Below are positions 48,091-56,625 of a stretch of 64,000 nucleotides of DNA, piece after piece. A model generated the notes under the pieces. It saw only the letters and a list, made by a program, of their open reading frames with translations, was not told the origin of the DNA and made no database searches. Position 1 is the stretch's first letter; each line of letters opens with the position of its first letter. Source of the stretch: Iodobacter ciconiae (GTDB taxonomy: Bacteria > Pseudomonadota > Gammaproteobacteria > Burkholderiales > Chitinibacteraceae); assembly GCF_003952345.1 (NCBI RefSeq), contig NZ_CP034433.1, forward strand, positions 1,302,001-1,366,000. The letters are read 5' to 3'. Made by a program: the position numbers and the translations under genes.

Positions 48091-48175
48091 TGGTGCCCAG
48101 GAGAGGACTCGAACCTCCACACCCGAAGGCACATGGACCTGAACCATGCGCGTCTACCAATTCCGCCACCTGGGC
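48091..48175 (-). tRNA. tRNA-Leu (CAG), copy 3 (promoter-proximal)
   Basis: 85 bases with CCA. The acceptor is GCCCAGG/CCTGGGC, a compensated A7-U66 to G7-C66 change relative to the other copies. Anticodon CAG. It is the first gene after the promoter at 48223-48251. Confidence 0.97.
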
Positions 48176-48222
48176 GCTCTAAAAGCGTTAGAATGTTGCT
48201 GCGCCTCACTTAAGAGGAGGCG

Positions 48223-48251
48223 ATTATTGTTAAAAGCGGACTCCATGTCAA
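48223..48251 (-). promoter_or_regulatory. Stable-RNA promoter of the tRNA-Leu array
   Basis: On the - strand, TTGACA (48246-48251) is followed by a 17-base spacer and AATAAT (48223-48228), 11 of 12 consensus bases. A GC-rich discriminator (CGCCTCC) follows, as in stringently controlled stable-RNA promoters. It sits upstream of tRNA-Leu copy 3. Confidence 0.75.
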
Positions 48252-48310
48252 GAAATATACCGAAGAAATCTTTAAGAATTTCCACTATTCCCAATCAGGA
48301 GGCCCCGTCT

Positions 48311-51040
48311 ATGAGCGGCCGTTCCAAAAAAATCAAAGGCATACGCGCGTCAGACCCATTTCTTGAGCGTGAACGCGAACGTTATGAATCTCCGCTTCCC
48401 TCGCGTGAATTTGTGTTGCAAGTGCTCACCGAGCATGGTGCGCCGATTTTTGTTGACGAATTAATGAGTATGTTATCCATCCTTCCCGAAGAAGAAACCC
48501 AGTTTCATCGCAGAATGGCCGCAATGGAGCGTGAAGGGCAGGTAATGATTAACCGGAAAGGGGCGCTTTGCCTGCCGGATAAACTTGATCTTCTACAGGG
48601 GCGGGTACAGGGGCACGCCGATGGTTTTGGCTTCCTAGTGCCTGACGATGGCAGCAGTGATCTTTACCTTGGGCCTAAGGAAATGGCCAAGGTTTTACAT
48701 GGGGATCGTGTACTGGTTCGCCCGATGGGGCTGGATCGCCGTGGGCGGCGTGAAGGCAGTATTGTTGAAGTATTGGTGAGATCCACACAAAAATTAGTGG
48801 GCCGCCTGCATGGCGAGCATGGTGTATTTACGGTAAGCGCCGAAGATAAGCGTATCAGTCATGAAATTCTATTAGAGCCCAATGGCACGATGGGTGCTGA
48901 ACACGGGCAGGTGGTGATGGTCGAGCTGGTGGCACAACCTTCGCGTTATTCGCAGCCGGTAGGCCGGGTGGTTCAGGTTCTGGGTAATTATGCTGATCCG
49001 GGGATGGAAATCGAAATCGCCCTGCGTAAGCATAATTTACCGCATGAATTTTCTGCCGAGGCGATTTTGCAAGGCGAAGATACACCCGGCAAAGTGCGCA
49101 AAAAAGACTGGAAAAAGGTGCTAGATACGCTGGAGCGAGAGGATTTACGCGATTTGCCGCTGGTGACCATTGATGGTGAAACGGCCAAAGATTTTGATGA
49201 TGCAGTTTATGCCGAGAAAAAAGGCAAGGGCTGGCGCTTGATCGTAGCTATTGCCGATGTAAGCCACTATGTCTTGCCGGGGGATGCGCTGGATGTGGGC
49301 GCAATCGAGCGTGGAAATTCGGTGTATTTCCCTCGCCGGGTGATTCCAATGCTGCCAGAAGCCCTATCTAATGGTATTTGCTCTTTAATGCCTGATGTAG
49401 AGCGCCTGTGTATGGTATGTGATATGCAGATTAGCGCTAAGGGCGAGATCAAAAAATATCGCTTTTATCCGGCGGTGATGCATTCTAAGGCTCGGCTGAC
49501 TTACACCAAAGTATGGGATATGGTGCAGCATCCTGATGGTGAAATAGCACGGCAATATCAGCATGTATTGCCGCAGATCGATACGCTTTACGCGCTGTTT
49601 AAAGCATTTTCTGCGGCACGAGCTTTACGTGGCGCCATTGATTTTGAAACCGTTGAAACGGAAATGCGTTTCGATGATAAAGGCAAAATCAGCGAGATTG
49701 TGCCTGTTGTTAGAAATGACGCGCATAAGCTGATTGAAGAATGCATGCTGGCCGCCAATGTGTGTGCTGCAGATATTCTGCTTAAAAAAGAGCACGAATG
49801 CGTTTACCGCGTACACGAAGGCCCGACGCCGGAAAAACTTGAAAATCTGCGTACTTATATGAAGAGTGTGGGTTTGTCGCTGGATGGGGATGATGATCCT
49901 ACCGCTGGCGATTACGCCGTACTGCTGGAAAAAATCAAGCTGAGGGATGATGCGCCGCTGTTGCAAACCATGTTACTCAGATCACTCTCGCAAGCCGTAT
50001 ATAGCCCTGATAATAAAGGTCACTTTGGCTTATCTTACGATGCATATACACACTTTACATCCCCGATTCGCCGTTATCCGGATCTGCTGGTGCACCGGGC
50101 AATCAAAGCGATTCTGGCCGGTAAAAAATACACGCCAAAAATGAAATGGGAAGCCTTAGGTACTCAGTGCTCCATGACAGAGCGCCGGGCAGACGAAGCC
50201 AGCCGGGATGTGCAAAATTGGTTGAAGTGCTACTACATGCAAGACAAGGTTGGTGAAGAATTTGAAGGCGTGATTTCTGCGGTCACAGGCTTCGGCATTT
50301 TTGTCTTGCTGGATAATGTCTTTGTTGAAGGACTGGTGCATGTTTCCGAGCTGGGCACTGATTACTTTCACTTTGATGAAGTTCGCAAAGAGTTGAAAGG
50401 CGAGCGTACTGGCCAGGTTTATCGCATCACGGGCCGTGTAAAAATCAAAGTAGCCCGCGTTTCGCTTGAAACCAGCAAGATTGATTTTATGCTGGTTGAA
50501 GAAAAACCAACCTGGGGAGATTTACCAGCAGCAGGTCGCCGTAATGCTCCGCCGCGTGGTGCTGCACCAAGAGGCAATAAACCTAAGCCTGCCGTGCAAG
50601 AGCAATCTTTGCCCGCTATTGAGCATGCCAAAACAGCCGGGAGCCCGGCCAAACGTGTCAAAAAAACGGCGGCACGTAAAGTGGCAAATATCCCCGTCGC
50701 AACGCAGGCTCCGGTGGCTGTGGTAAGTAAGCCTGCTCCGGGCAGGCGTGCCGTACGTAAAGCCCCGGGGGCGGTGGTGCCCACAGTACAGCAGCCTGCA
50801 ATCCCTGTGGTGGAAGATGGTGTGAAAAAGGCAGCGGCACGCAAAGCAGCCTCAAAGGCTGCCAAAGTTTTACCTGGAGCACCTGCTGTGAAAGCCGCAG
50901 TCAAACCGGGAAGTACGCCTTTGCCGGGTAGTGAAGCAAAGCCTGCGACCAGAAAGCCAAGGGCGCCCAGGGTGAAACCAGCTGTTGTAAAAGTGGTCAC
51001 AGCAGAGGGGGCCGTGGTCAGTAAGCGCAAACCCAAGTAA
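48311..51040 (+). CDS. rnr: Ribonuclease R
   Basis: Processive 3'-5' exoribonuclease that degrades structured RNA. The ATG at 48311 follows CAGGAGG (8 bases upstream) and begins MSGRSKKIKGIRASDPFLERE, giving 909 residues. The order is: N-terminal helix-turn-helix, cold-shock domains, RNB catalytic domain (LVTIDGETAKDFDDAVYA, IADVSHYVLPGDALDVGA, HFTSPIRRYPDLLVHR), S1 domain (GVISAVTGFGIFVLLDNVFVEGLVHVSELG) and a long Lys/Ala/Pro-rich tail of about 170 residues. An in-frame ATG at 48245 would lie in the tRNA promoter, so it is not used. Confidence 0.95.
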   Translation: MSGRSKKIKGIRASDPFLERERERYESPLPSREFVLQVLTEHGAPIFVDELMSMLSILPEEETQFHRRMAAMEREGQVMINRKGALCLPDKLDLLQGRVQGHADGFGFLVPDDGSSDLYLGPKEMAKVLHGDRVLVRPMGLDRRGRREGSIVEVLVRSTQKLVGRLHGEHGVFTVSAEDKRISHEILLEPNGTMGAEHGQVVMVELVAQPSRYSQPVGRVVQVLGNYADPGMEIEIALRKHNLPHEFSAEAILQGEDTPGKVRKKDWKKVLDTLEREDLRDLPLVTIDGETAKDFDDAVYAEKKGKGWRLIVAIADVSHYVLPGDALDVGAIERGNSVYFPRRVIPMLPEALSNGICSLMPDVERLCMVCDMQISAKGEIKKYRFYPAVMHSKARLTYTKVWDMVQHPDGEIARQYQHVLPQIDTLYALFKAFSAARALRGAIDFETVETEMRFDDKGKISEIVPVVRNDAHKLIEECMLAANVCAADILLKKEHECVYRVHEGPTPEKLENLRTYMKSVGLSLDGDDDPTAGDYAVLLEKIKLRDDAPLLQTMLLRSLSQAVYSPDNKGHFGLSYDAYTHFTSPIRRYPDLLVHRAIKAILAGKKYTPKMKWEALGTQCSMTERRADEASRDVQNWLKCYYMQDKVGEEFEGVISAVTGFGIFVLLDNVFVEGLVHVSELGTDYFHFDEVRKELKGERTGQVYRITGRVKIKVARVSLETSKIDFMLVEEKPTWGDLPAAGRRNAPPRGAAPRGNKPKPAVQEQSLPAIEHAKTAGSPAKRVKKTAARKVANIPVATQAPVAVVSKPAPGRRAVRKAPGAVVPTVQQPAIPVVEDGVKKAAARKAASKAAKVLPGAPAVKAAVKPGSTPLPGSEAKPATRKPRAPRVKPAVVKVVTAEGAVVSKRKPK

Positions 51041-51049
51041 TCTTTTTGA

Positions 51050-51076
51050 AACAGCCTGCTGACTGCTGGCTGTTTT
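51050..51076 (+). terminator. Terminator after rnr
   Basis: AACAGCC (51050-51056) pairs with GGCTGTT (51068-51074) around an 11-base loop, followed by TT. It lies between rnr and the convergent PilZ-like gene. Confidence 0.6.
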
Positions 51077-51090
51077 AGCAGTGCTTATGT

Positions 51091-51432
51091 TCAGAAGATT
51101 TTTAATGCTTTAAGTAAGTTTTCGCGTTGTATCGCGTTAATTTCTTTTACCTGCACAATGTGGCGGAACATGCTGATTTGCCCCATCAGAGAGGTACAGC
51201 TGATGGTGCCAGTGAAGTCGACGTAGTTCTTTTTGTTGATCTGCATGTCCGGGATATCCAGGTACACATGGCAAGGGGTCCCCACTTTAACCTCCTTATC
51301 TGTCAGTATAATGAGGTTGTGTTCGGCCACCTCAACGGCGATGCCATAGATGGGGGGAATACTGGGGGCTGTGACCATTGCGGCGCGCCAGCTTACTTTT
51401 TTGCGAGAATGGGTATCAGTTGTTTGGTTCAT
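51091..51432 (-). CDS. PilZ-like domain protein
   Basis: A 113-residue protein from the ATG at 51432 (a TTG 12 bases upstream is also in frame). It has a beta-rich body resembling PilZ: SRKKVSWRAAM near the start, a GIAVEVAEHNLIILTDKEVKVGTPCHVYLDIP strand pair and a C-terminal helix. The classical RxxxR and D/NxSxxG c-di-GMP ligands are not clearly present, so it may be a non-binding PilZ. The neighbour is rnr, in convergent orientation. Confidence 0.6.
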   Translation of the reverse strand: MNQTTDTHSRKKVSWRAAMVTAPSIPPIYGIAVEVAEHNLIILTDKEVKVGTPCHVYLDIPDMQINKKNYVDFTGTISCTSLMGQISMFRHIVQVKEINAIQRENLLKALKIF

Positions 51433-51554
51433 GATGCTTATCAAAATGGGCAGAATTATTTGCCGTTGAAAATACAGCGTAGCACTCGCCGTGCTAACCT
51501 TGTGCCTGAATACCGCACTGCGGTAAAGATATACTTTTAACCAAGGAGTTCTGC

Positions 51555-51914
51555 ATGTTTATCGTCGATCGCTCGGTTGCTATTATTAAGCCACGGCAAC
51601 CTTTTCTCGATTGGCTAAATAAGTTGCCTGGAAATGACATCCAGCTGACTTTGGAAGAAGTGCGTTGTGACTGTACCTCTATTTTGATCCCTGAAGCGAA
51701 TGAAACTGAAGACGGCATCGCATTCATTGATGAAATTGCTGAAAAACTGTTTGAAATGGAGCTGGCTTCCTGGGGAGCCGAAGAGCAGCACTGGCCGGAA
51801 AAGCGCAATCTTAAAGCATTCTGGGAATGGTTTGATGTTGAAGTACATCTGGGTGTCATGGACGCGGTAGCGGAAGATATTCACAACACTCCTACAGATC
51901 ATGGTTATCACTGA
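51555..51914 (+). CDS. Conserved-looking small acidic protein of unknown function
   Basis: A 119-residue protein beginning MFIVDRSVAIIKPRQPFLDWL, rich in Glu/Asp/Trp (FWEWFDVEVHLGVMD). It has no signal peptide and no membrane span. I do not recognise the family, though its appearance is that of a conserved cytoplasmic protein. An AAGGAG site precedes the ATG and a strong terminator follows, so it is likely expressed as a single-gene unit. Confidence 0.8.
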   Translation: MFIVDRSVAIIKPRQPFLDWLNKLPGNDIQLTLEEVRCDCTSILIPEANETEDGIAFIDEIAEKLFEMELASWGAEEQHWPEKRNLKAFWEWFDVEVHLGVMDAVAEDIHNTPTDHGYH

Positions 51915-51954
51915 GAAGGTGCTGTTTTAAGTGATTTCACTTGTTCTAGTGCAA

Positions 51955-51980
51955 AAAAGGGCGAGTTCTCGCCCTTTTGT
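51955..51980 (+). terminator. Rho-independent terminator after the small acidic protein
   Basis: AAAAGGGCGA pairs with TCGCCCTTTT around loop GTTC (51955-51978), then GTTTT. A stretch of about 275 bases without a gene follows up to 52254. Confidence 0.9.
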
Positions 51981-52254
51981 TTTACGGCTAACCATTTAAG
52001 TACAATTGACTTTCTTTACGTAAGAAAGAAACACAAAGCCGGACCGGCTCAATGATAAAAATACGCATAAACAGCCTGATACTTCATGATATGTAATGGC
52101 TAGAGAAAGACGTTGGTAAGAATGGTGGGCCGCTTGATTTTGTATGAGCAGCTATAATCTGGTTAATGTTAATTTTTACTTATATCTTTCTTTTTTGTTT
52201 TGATTAGAGTAGCGGTGCCGAGTTGATTTTGTAAGTGATGAGGAGATTCTGACG

Positions 52255-52962
52255 ATGAAATACTTTCTTTCCGCTGCCATGCTGGCTACGGTGACATTAG
52301 CAATGGCGGCAAATGAGGCCCCTGTTTTTAATGTGGTTAATCTGGATGCCAGCGTAACGCGTGAAGTTCCGAATGATTTGGCCAGTGCAGTTTTGTTTGT
52401 GGAGCTGACAGATACGGACCCCGCGCGCCTGAGCGAAAAAATTAACCAAACTTTGGCCGCTGGGTTAAATCTGGTAAAGCAGCAAAGTGTGGTTCAAAGT
52501 GGCGGGACAACTTATGCAACGTATCCGCTTTATAGTAAAACCAACAGGCAGGAAGGCTGGCGCAGCCGCGGTGAATTACGCATTACTTCCCGTGATTTTG
52601 CGGTGTTATCCAAATTGCTGACTCAGCTGCAGCAACCGCTTGCCGCTGGCTTGTCAATGCAGCTTGCCAATGTGAGCTACGGTGTTTCGGATGTCACGCG
52701 TGCAAAGGCCGAAGACGCCTTGATTGAAGAGGGGCTGCAGGCATTTAAGCATCGTGCAGATCTGATTCAGAAAGGCTTTGCAGCAAAGGGCTGGAAGATG
52801 ATAAATGTTAGCGTAAATACCTCAGGCAGCTATCGTCCACAGCCGGTCATGATGGCGAAAAGCAGCACAATGGAAATGTTCAGAATGGCTGATGCGCCCA
52901 TAGAATCAGGTGACAGCCGATTAACTGCCAATGTTTCAGGCAGTATTCAAATCAGCGAATGA
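52255..52962 (+). CDS. Exported SIMPL-domain (DUF541) protein
   Basis: A 235-residue periplasmic protein with a signal peptide (about residues 1-19, ending LAMAANE) and a SIMPL/DUF541 domain. It shows the repeated beta-alpha pattern, the GWRSRGELRITSRDFAVLSKLLTQLQ segment and the RAKAEDALIEEGLQAFKHRADLIQKGFAAKGWKM helix. SIMPL proteins are widespread periplasmic stress-related proteins of unclear activity. The stop overlaps the next gene (ATGA). Confidence 0.88.
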   Translation: MKYFLSAAMLATVTLAMAANEAPVFNVVNLDASVTREVPNDLASAVLFVELTDTDPARLSEKINQTLAAGLNLVKQQSVVQSGGTTYATYPLYSKTNRQEGWRSRGELRITSRDFAVLSKLLTQLQQPLAAGLSMQLANVSYGVSDVTRAKAEDALIEEGLQAFKHRADLIQKGFAAKGWKMINVSVNTSGSYRPQPVMMAKSSTMEMFRMADAPIESGDSRLTANVSGSIQISE

Positions 52963-53366
52963 ACCCCGCGCCGCTTGTGCTGACATCTTCCGTTTGGGAG
53001 CTGCGCTGTTTGTATCTGAGCCATGCTGTGGCAGCGCTTGCCTGTGTTTTTTCTCCCAGCTTATGGGCCATCACACTTGTGGTGGCCTTTTCTTTGTATC
53101 GTAGTCTTTATCGAAAGCCACCTGCTCCCCGCTCTGTGATGGCTCTGCCTGATGGGCAACTCAGGCTGGCTATGGGCGATGGTAAAGAAGTCGATGCTGC
53201 TCTTTTGCCTTCCAGCCGGGTGCTTGGCTCTCTCATTATTTTGCATCTTGTGGGTGAAGGGCGGCGTATCAATCTGGTGCTCTGGCCCGATAGTGCACCG
53301 GCTGAATGTTTACGGCAGTGGCGGGTCTGGTTGCGCTGGCAGTGGCCGGTTTTGCAAAAGCGCTAA
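52959..53366 (+). CDS. YgfX-like inner-membrane protein
   Basis: A 135-residue protein with two close N-terminal hydrophobic segments (about residues 18-52), then a soluble region with DGQLRLAM...AALLPSSRVLGSLIILHL and the LWPDSAPAECLRQWRVWLRW ending, matching the YgfX/CptA layout. In enterobacteria YgfX pairs with SdhE; no sdhE-like gene is seen here. The start overlaps the SIMPL-gene stop, so the two are cotranscribed. Confidence 0.7.
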   Translation: MNPAPLVLTSSVWELRCLYLSHAVAALACVFSPSLWAITLVVAFSLYRSLYRKPPAPRSVMALPDGQLRLAMGDGKEVDAALLPSSRVLGSLIILHLVGEGRRINLVLWPDSAPAECLRQWRVWLRWQWPVLQKR

Positions 53367-53504
53367 ATATCTATTCATTTTTTGTGCTTGATGCCGGGCG
53401 GCAAGGGCTGTGATTGCATCGCTATGTTTACTTGAATATTGATCATTTGCAAGCTGGAATGAGCCGATGTTCAATGCTGAATATGATCACTTAAGCGGTA
53501 TAGC

Positions 53505-54014
53505 TTATCTGGCAATACCCAATTTCAAAATGGCTTCTACAGCAATGGCTAATCGCGCCTCTCTGCTTCCTTTCACTATCTGGTAATTCACACCACTGGT
53601 TTTTAAATCTGCTTCGTAAAGATCAAACAAATAATCTCTGTCGCTGGGATTTTCACGCAGGGGGTCTGGCTCCCAGGGGATATCGGGGCGGGTGAGCAGG
53701 TGCAGGGCGTAGTCTTGAGGGTGATAGAGGGCTGCGAGTGTGTCGGGGCAGTGGCCGTAGCGTACTTCGGCCCAGATCTTGCATACAAGCACCGTTGTGT
53801 CACAGATAAGCAGTGGGGCGTGGTGAGCCGCCTCAGCGACAAGCTGGCCGCGGGCGATGGCGGTAATATCGCTCAGATCGTAATGGCTCGTACCTTTTTG
53901 TGCGAAGTATCCGCGTGCATATTCGGGCACCCATGGCGCTTTTAGCGTGCCGGCCAGATCGTGCGCTAGAGTGGATTTGCCGCAGGATTCAGGGCCGACG
54001 ATGGCAATTTTCAT
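53505..54014 (-). CDS. Nicotinamide-riboside kinase (NadR kinase-domain only)
   Basis: A 169-residue P-loop kinase: GPESCGKSTLAHDLA (about residues 7-21), VPEYARGYFAQKG, ICDTTVLVCKIWAEVRYG and NPSDRDYLFDLYEADL. It matches the C-terminal kinase domain of NadR, lacking the N-terminal repressor and NMN adenylyltransferase domains. It phosphorylates imported nicotinamide riboside, trapping it as NMN. The start overlaps the PnuC stop, so transport and phosphorylation are coupled. Confidence 0.9.
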   Translation of the reverse strand: MKIAIVGPESCGKSTLAHDLAGTLKAPWVPEYARGYFAQKGTSHYDLSDITAIARGQLVAEAAHHAPLLICDTTVLVCKIWAEVRYGHCPDTLAALYHPQDYALHLLTRPDIPWEPDPLRENPSDRDYLFDLYEADLKTSGVNYQIVKGSREARLAIAVEAILKLGIAR

Positions 54015-54580
54015 ACACAGCTAGTTTCATTTTTGATTTCTTTACGCCAGCTTATCCAGCCTGATATGGCTAGCGCCGTCAGAATAACGTAGAGCACGGC
54101 GGTCAGGTGTAAGCCTTTATAGGCGTAAACGCCAGAGGCAATCAGATCAAGAGCAATCCAGTATGGCCAGTTTTCGATTTTTTTGCGTGCCTGCATCCAC
54201 TGGGCAATCAGACCAAAGACAAAAATACCTGAATCGAGCAGAGGCAGATCGGTGGGTAAAAACTGCACTTGAAAACGGGTAACAAGCAGGGTGAGCAGCA
54301 GGCCTGCGCCATTAATCAGCAGCCATTGCCGGCGGCCTAGCCTGCTGATGGGCAGGGAGTGATCTGTGGCGCTACGCTTCCACATCCACCAGCCATAAAT
54401 AGCCAGAGCTGCGTAGACAAATTGCAGCAGGCTTTCGCCAAAAAGTTTTGCATCAAAAAACAGCCATACATATAGCAAGCTGGCGATCAATTGCAGGGGC
54501 CATGTCAGTACATGGCTACGGGTAGCCAGCCAGATTCCGAGTAAAGAAGCAATAAAACCGATAATTTCCAATATAGACAC
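54011..54580 (-). CDS. pnuC: Nicotinamide riboside transporter PnuC
   Basis: A 189-residue membrane transporter with about seven short spans. It has the PnuC motif LLQFVYAALAIYGWWMW and other conserved aromatic residues. It moves nicotinamide riboside across the inner membrane for NAD salvage. It begins with GTG (complement of 54578-54580), 7 bases after a GGAG. It is cotranscribed with the NadR-type kinase. No riboswitch was identified upstream. Confidence 0.93.
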   Translation of the reverse strand: MSILEIIGFIASLLGIWLATRSHVLTWPLQLIASLLYVWLFFDAKLFGESLLQFVYAALAIYGWWMWKRSATDHSLPISRLGRRQWLLINGAGLLLTLLVTRFQVQFLPTDLPLLDSGIFVFGLIAQWMQARKKIENWPYWIALDLIASGVYAYKGLHLTAVLYVILTALAISGWISWRKEIKNETSCV

Positions 54581-54956
54581 AGTGGGCTCCAGATTTAAGC
54601 GCGCTAAGGCTATATTGCCGGGAAGAAAAAGGAAAGCGTCGTTATAAAAGAATTTGGAATGGTTGTTTGAAGTTGTTACGGGGCAGGGTTAAGGTTTCGC
54701 TTTTTTACGTCATTGTTTTCGTTGTTTTAGACTGGCGTTTTTCTGATGCCGCTTAAAATCAAAGAATTTCAGAGCATCTGGGTGTGGGGAGGGCAGGTGT
54801 TGCCTGAAGCATAATATTGGGGCGCAGCCAGGATATAACTGCGCCTCCCTATTGATCAATCACGGCATGTTTTGCGGTGAATGATGAATCATGTTCTGGG
54901 AAAAGTAGCAAGTGCATATAGCTAGAATGGCTGACAGGAAACGCAGCTAAGGTAGC
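54581..54956. other. Gene-free region upstream of pnuC
   Basis: 376 bases with no supported gene. It contains a hairpin of GGCGCAG (54821-54827) with CTGCGCC (54839-54845), not followed by a T run in either direction. It may contain the pnuC promoter; I could not assign one. Confidence 0.5.
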
Positions 54957-55898
54957 TTAAAGTGTTTTTAATTTGCCTTGAAATTCTCTAATGGTTTTGT
55001 AGCCTTTTTCTTGCATGATCGTTGCTAGTTCGGTTTTTAACCGTACAAAAATCTCCGGGCCTTGCTCATAAAGAGCAGTTCCAACTTGCACAAGGCTTGC
55101 ACCGGCTAATAAATGCATAAAGACATGTTCACCTGTACTGACGCCACCACAGCCAATAATGGATTTTTTGGGGCAGCGGCTGTGAAACGCATTCACGTTG
55201 GCCAGTGCTGTGGGTAAAACGTATTCTCCGCCGATACCGCCAAAGCCTTGCTTGGGTTTGATGAGTACGGTTTCGCTGTCCATATCAATCATTAAACCGT
55301 TGCCAATTGAGTTGATGCAGGTGATGAAATTGACTTTTTCATAGCGATTCAGAATATCGGCCACTTCATCAAAATGAGCGGTATCAAAATAGGGTGGAAG
55401 TTTGACACCAAATGGGCGGGAGTAGGCCGAGCTGATTTCAGCCAGTATCACATCAAGTGCATCAAAGTCATAACCGATCTGTGCCTTACCCGGAACATTG
55501 GGGCAGCTTAAGTTGAGCTCTAATAAAGCGGGTGTATAGGCGTCTTGTATCTGTGCAACAATCGTCAGATTGTCATCAAGTGTTAATCCCGCTACAGAAA
55601 AGAAAAGCGGTTTATTTTCATAATCATGGCGTTCGGCATAATCCAGATAATACTGATGCCCTTCATTGGGCAAGCCCATGGAATTAATGCTTCCCATGGA
55701 GAGTGTATGGTAACGAGGCTCAGGATTGCCATCACGGCGCAGTAAGGTGCAGCTTTTGGTCACCATCGCGCCAGCTTCACTTTCTGCGAGTGCATGAAGC
55801 TGGCCGTTGACATTGCACCAAACGCCGGAAGCGTTCATTAACGGTGCGGTCAGGGGGCGGCCAAGAAAAAATGTAGAGAGGTCGAGCATGGTCGGCAT
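54957..55898 (-). CDS. pyrD: Dihydroorotate dehydrogenase, class 1A (soluble, fumarate-type)
   Basis: Oxidises dihydroorotate to orotate in pyrimidine synthesis. The 313-residue protein has LMNASGVWCN, SMGLPNEGHQYYLDY, the active-site loop NLSCPNVPGKAQIGYDF with the catalytic Cys of class 1 enzymes, and GCGGVSTGEHVFMHLLAGASLVQVGTAL. The Cys base and VPGKxQ motif place it in class 1A (Lactococcus, trypanosomatid type), not class 2 (membrane, ubiquinone-linked, Ser base) usual in betaproteobacteria. It lacks a membrane-binding N-terminal helix. It is the only gene on this strand between 55 and 56.6 kb. Confidence 0.88.
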   Translation of the reverse strand: MPTMLDLSTFFLGRPLTAPLMNASGVWCNVNGQLHALAESEAGAMVTKSCTLLRRDGNPEPRYHTLSMGSINSMGLPNEGHQYYLDYAERHDYENKPLFFSVAGLTLDDNLTIVAQIQDAYTPALLELNLSCPNVPGKAQIGYDFDALDVILAEISSAYSRPFGVKLPPYFDTAHFDEVADILNRYEKVNFITCINSIGNGLMIDMDSETVLIKPKQGFGGIGGEYVLPTALANVNAFHSRCPKKSIIGCGGVSTGEHVFMHLLAGASLVQVGTALYEQGPEIFVRLKTELATIMQEKGYKTIREFQGKLKTL

Positions 55899-56625
55899 CC
55901 GCAGGTGTTTATGTCTGAGCGATCATAAAATACGCTTCTGTTAAATAATGTGAGCGATATCAAGAAATGTTGCGAATTGCTGTTTTTTTTAATTAAAATT
56001 TGATGTTTTGTTAATTGTCAACACGATAGCGGAGTCAATTTTTAGATCGAAGGACACTAGTATAGTTTATTTAAATTGGAACGATATGTTATTTAAATGA
56101 AGAGTTTGGTCTTTATGACGTTAGGGATTTTTACAGGCTGTTTGTATCAATGTCAGCAAGAAATAAATACAGGAAAAATAATGAATTTAATACATGCATG
56201 TTTGATTTAATATAAATATTTACATGGTTGTAGCAAATTTATTTTTCTTTATAAATTTTACTGTTGTAATCAATTGCTTTTTTATACAGCATCCTGGCTT
56301 TAAATACCTTTGGGGCTATATCTGCTTTGTAAAGCCATGCCTGACCGGTGGCTTCTGTTTCTTAGCCGGGTTACGCTGTGCCCGATCAGGATAAATTGCA
56401 GGGAGCATTGTTTTTAAGGATTCTATCGTTTTGCTGGCTATGGAATAGTGGTGTCGTTTGCCCAGGCTGAAACTACGCGCTAAAACCGCGGGCAGTGCCG
56501 GAAATTTTGGGGTTGGCATGGTAGCTTGTACGAGGTAATGATTTGCGAGGCAATCTTAAGCCGGCAGCCTAATGGCTGCTTATATATGCATATTGATGGC
56601 TTTTCGACTTTTATTGCTTGTTTAC
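55899..56625. other. AT-rich region between pyrD and the acetyltransferase remnant
   Basis: 727 bases with no clear gene. It holds the pyrD promoter area (right of 55898) and a short plus-strand frame (56097-56210) listed separately. A minus-strand 67-codon frame (56316-56519) is not recognised. Confidence 0.4.
56097..56210 (+). CDS. Possible 37-residue lipopeptide (very weak)
   Basis: ATG at 56097 starts MKSLVFMTLGIFTGCLYQCQ, a hydrophobic signal followed by a lipobox-like FTGC, ending at TAA (56210). There is no clear ribosome-binding site within 12 bases. It could be a chance frame in AT-rich DNA, or an entericidin-like short lipoprotein. Confidence 0.2.
   Translation: MKSLVFMTLGIFTGCLYQCQQEINTGKIMNLIHACLI

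Larger units (their letters stand above)
47792..48175 (-). repeat. Tandem triplication of tRNA-Leu with spacers
   Basis: The three units repeat at about 150-base steps. The spacers are also related, sharing segments such as ATGCCT and ACTTCAGAAGTGATCGTG, which shows that the array arose by tandem duplication and not by independent capture. Confidence 0.85.

Noticed and set aside
47937-48213. Frames of about 90 codons on both strands across the tRNA-Leu copies
   Set aside because: They are translations of the tandem tRNA genes, whose cloverleafs and promoter explain the region.
50419-51036. A 205-codon Thr/Ala-rich minus-strand frame
   Set aside because: It is the antisense shadow of the Lys/Ala-rich RNase R tail.
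54819-54847. Hairpin upstream of pnuC as a possible NAD-sensing riboswitch
   Set aside because: Only a simple 7-bp stem is seen; no conserved riboswitch core could be recognised, so the claim is not supported.
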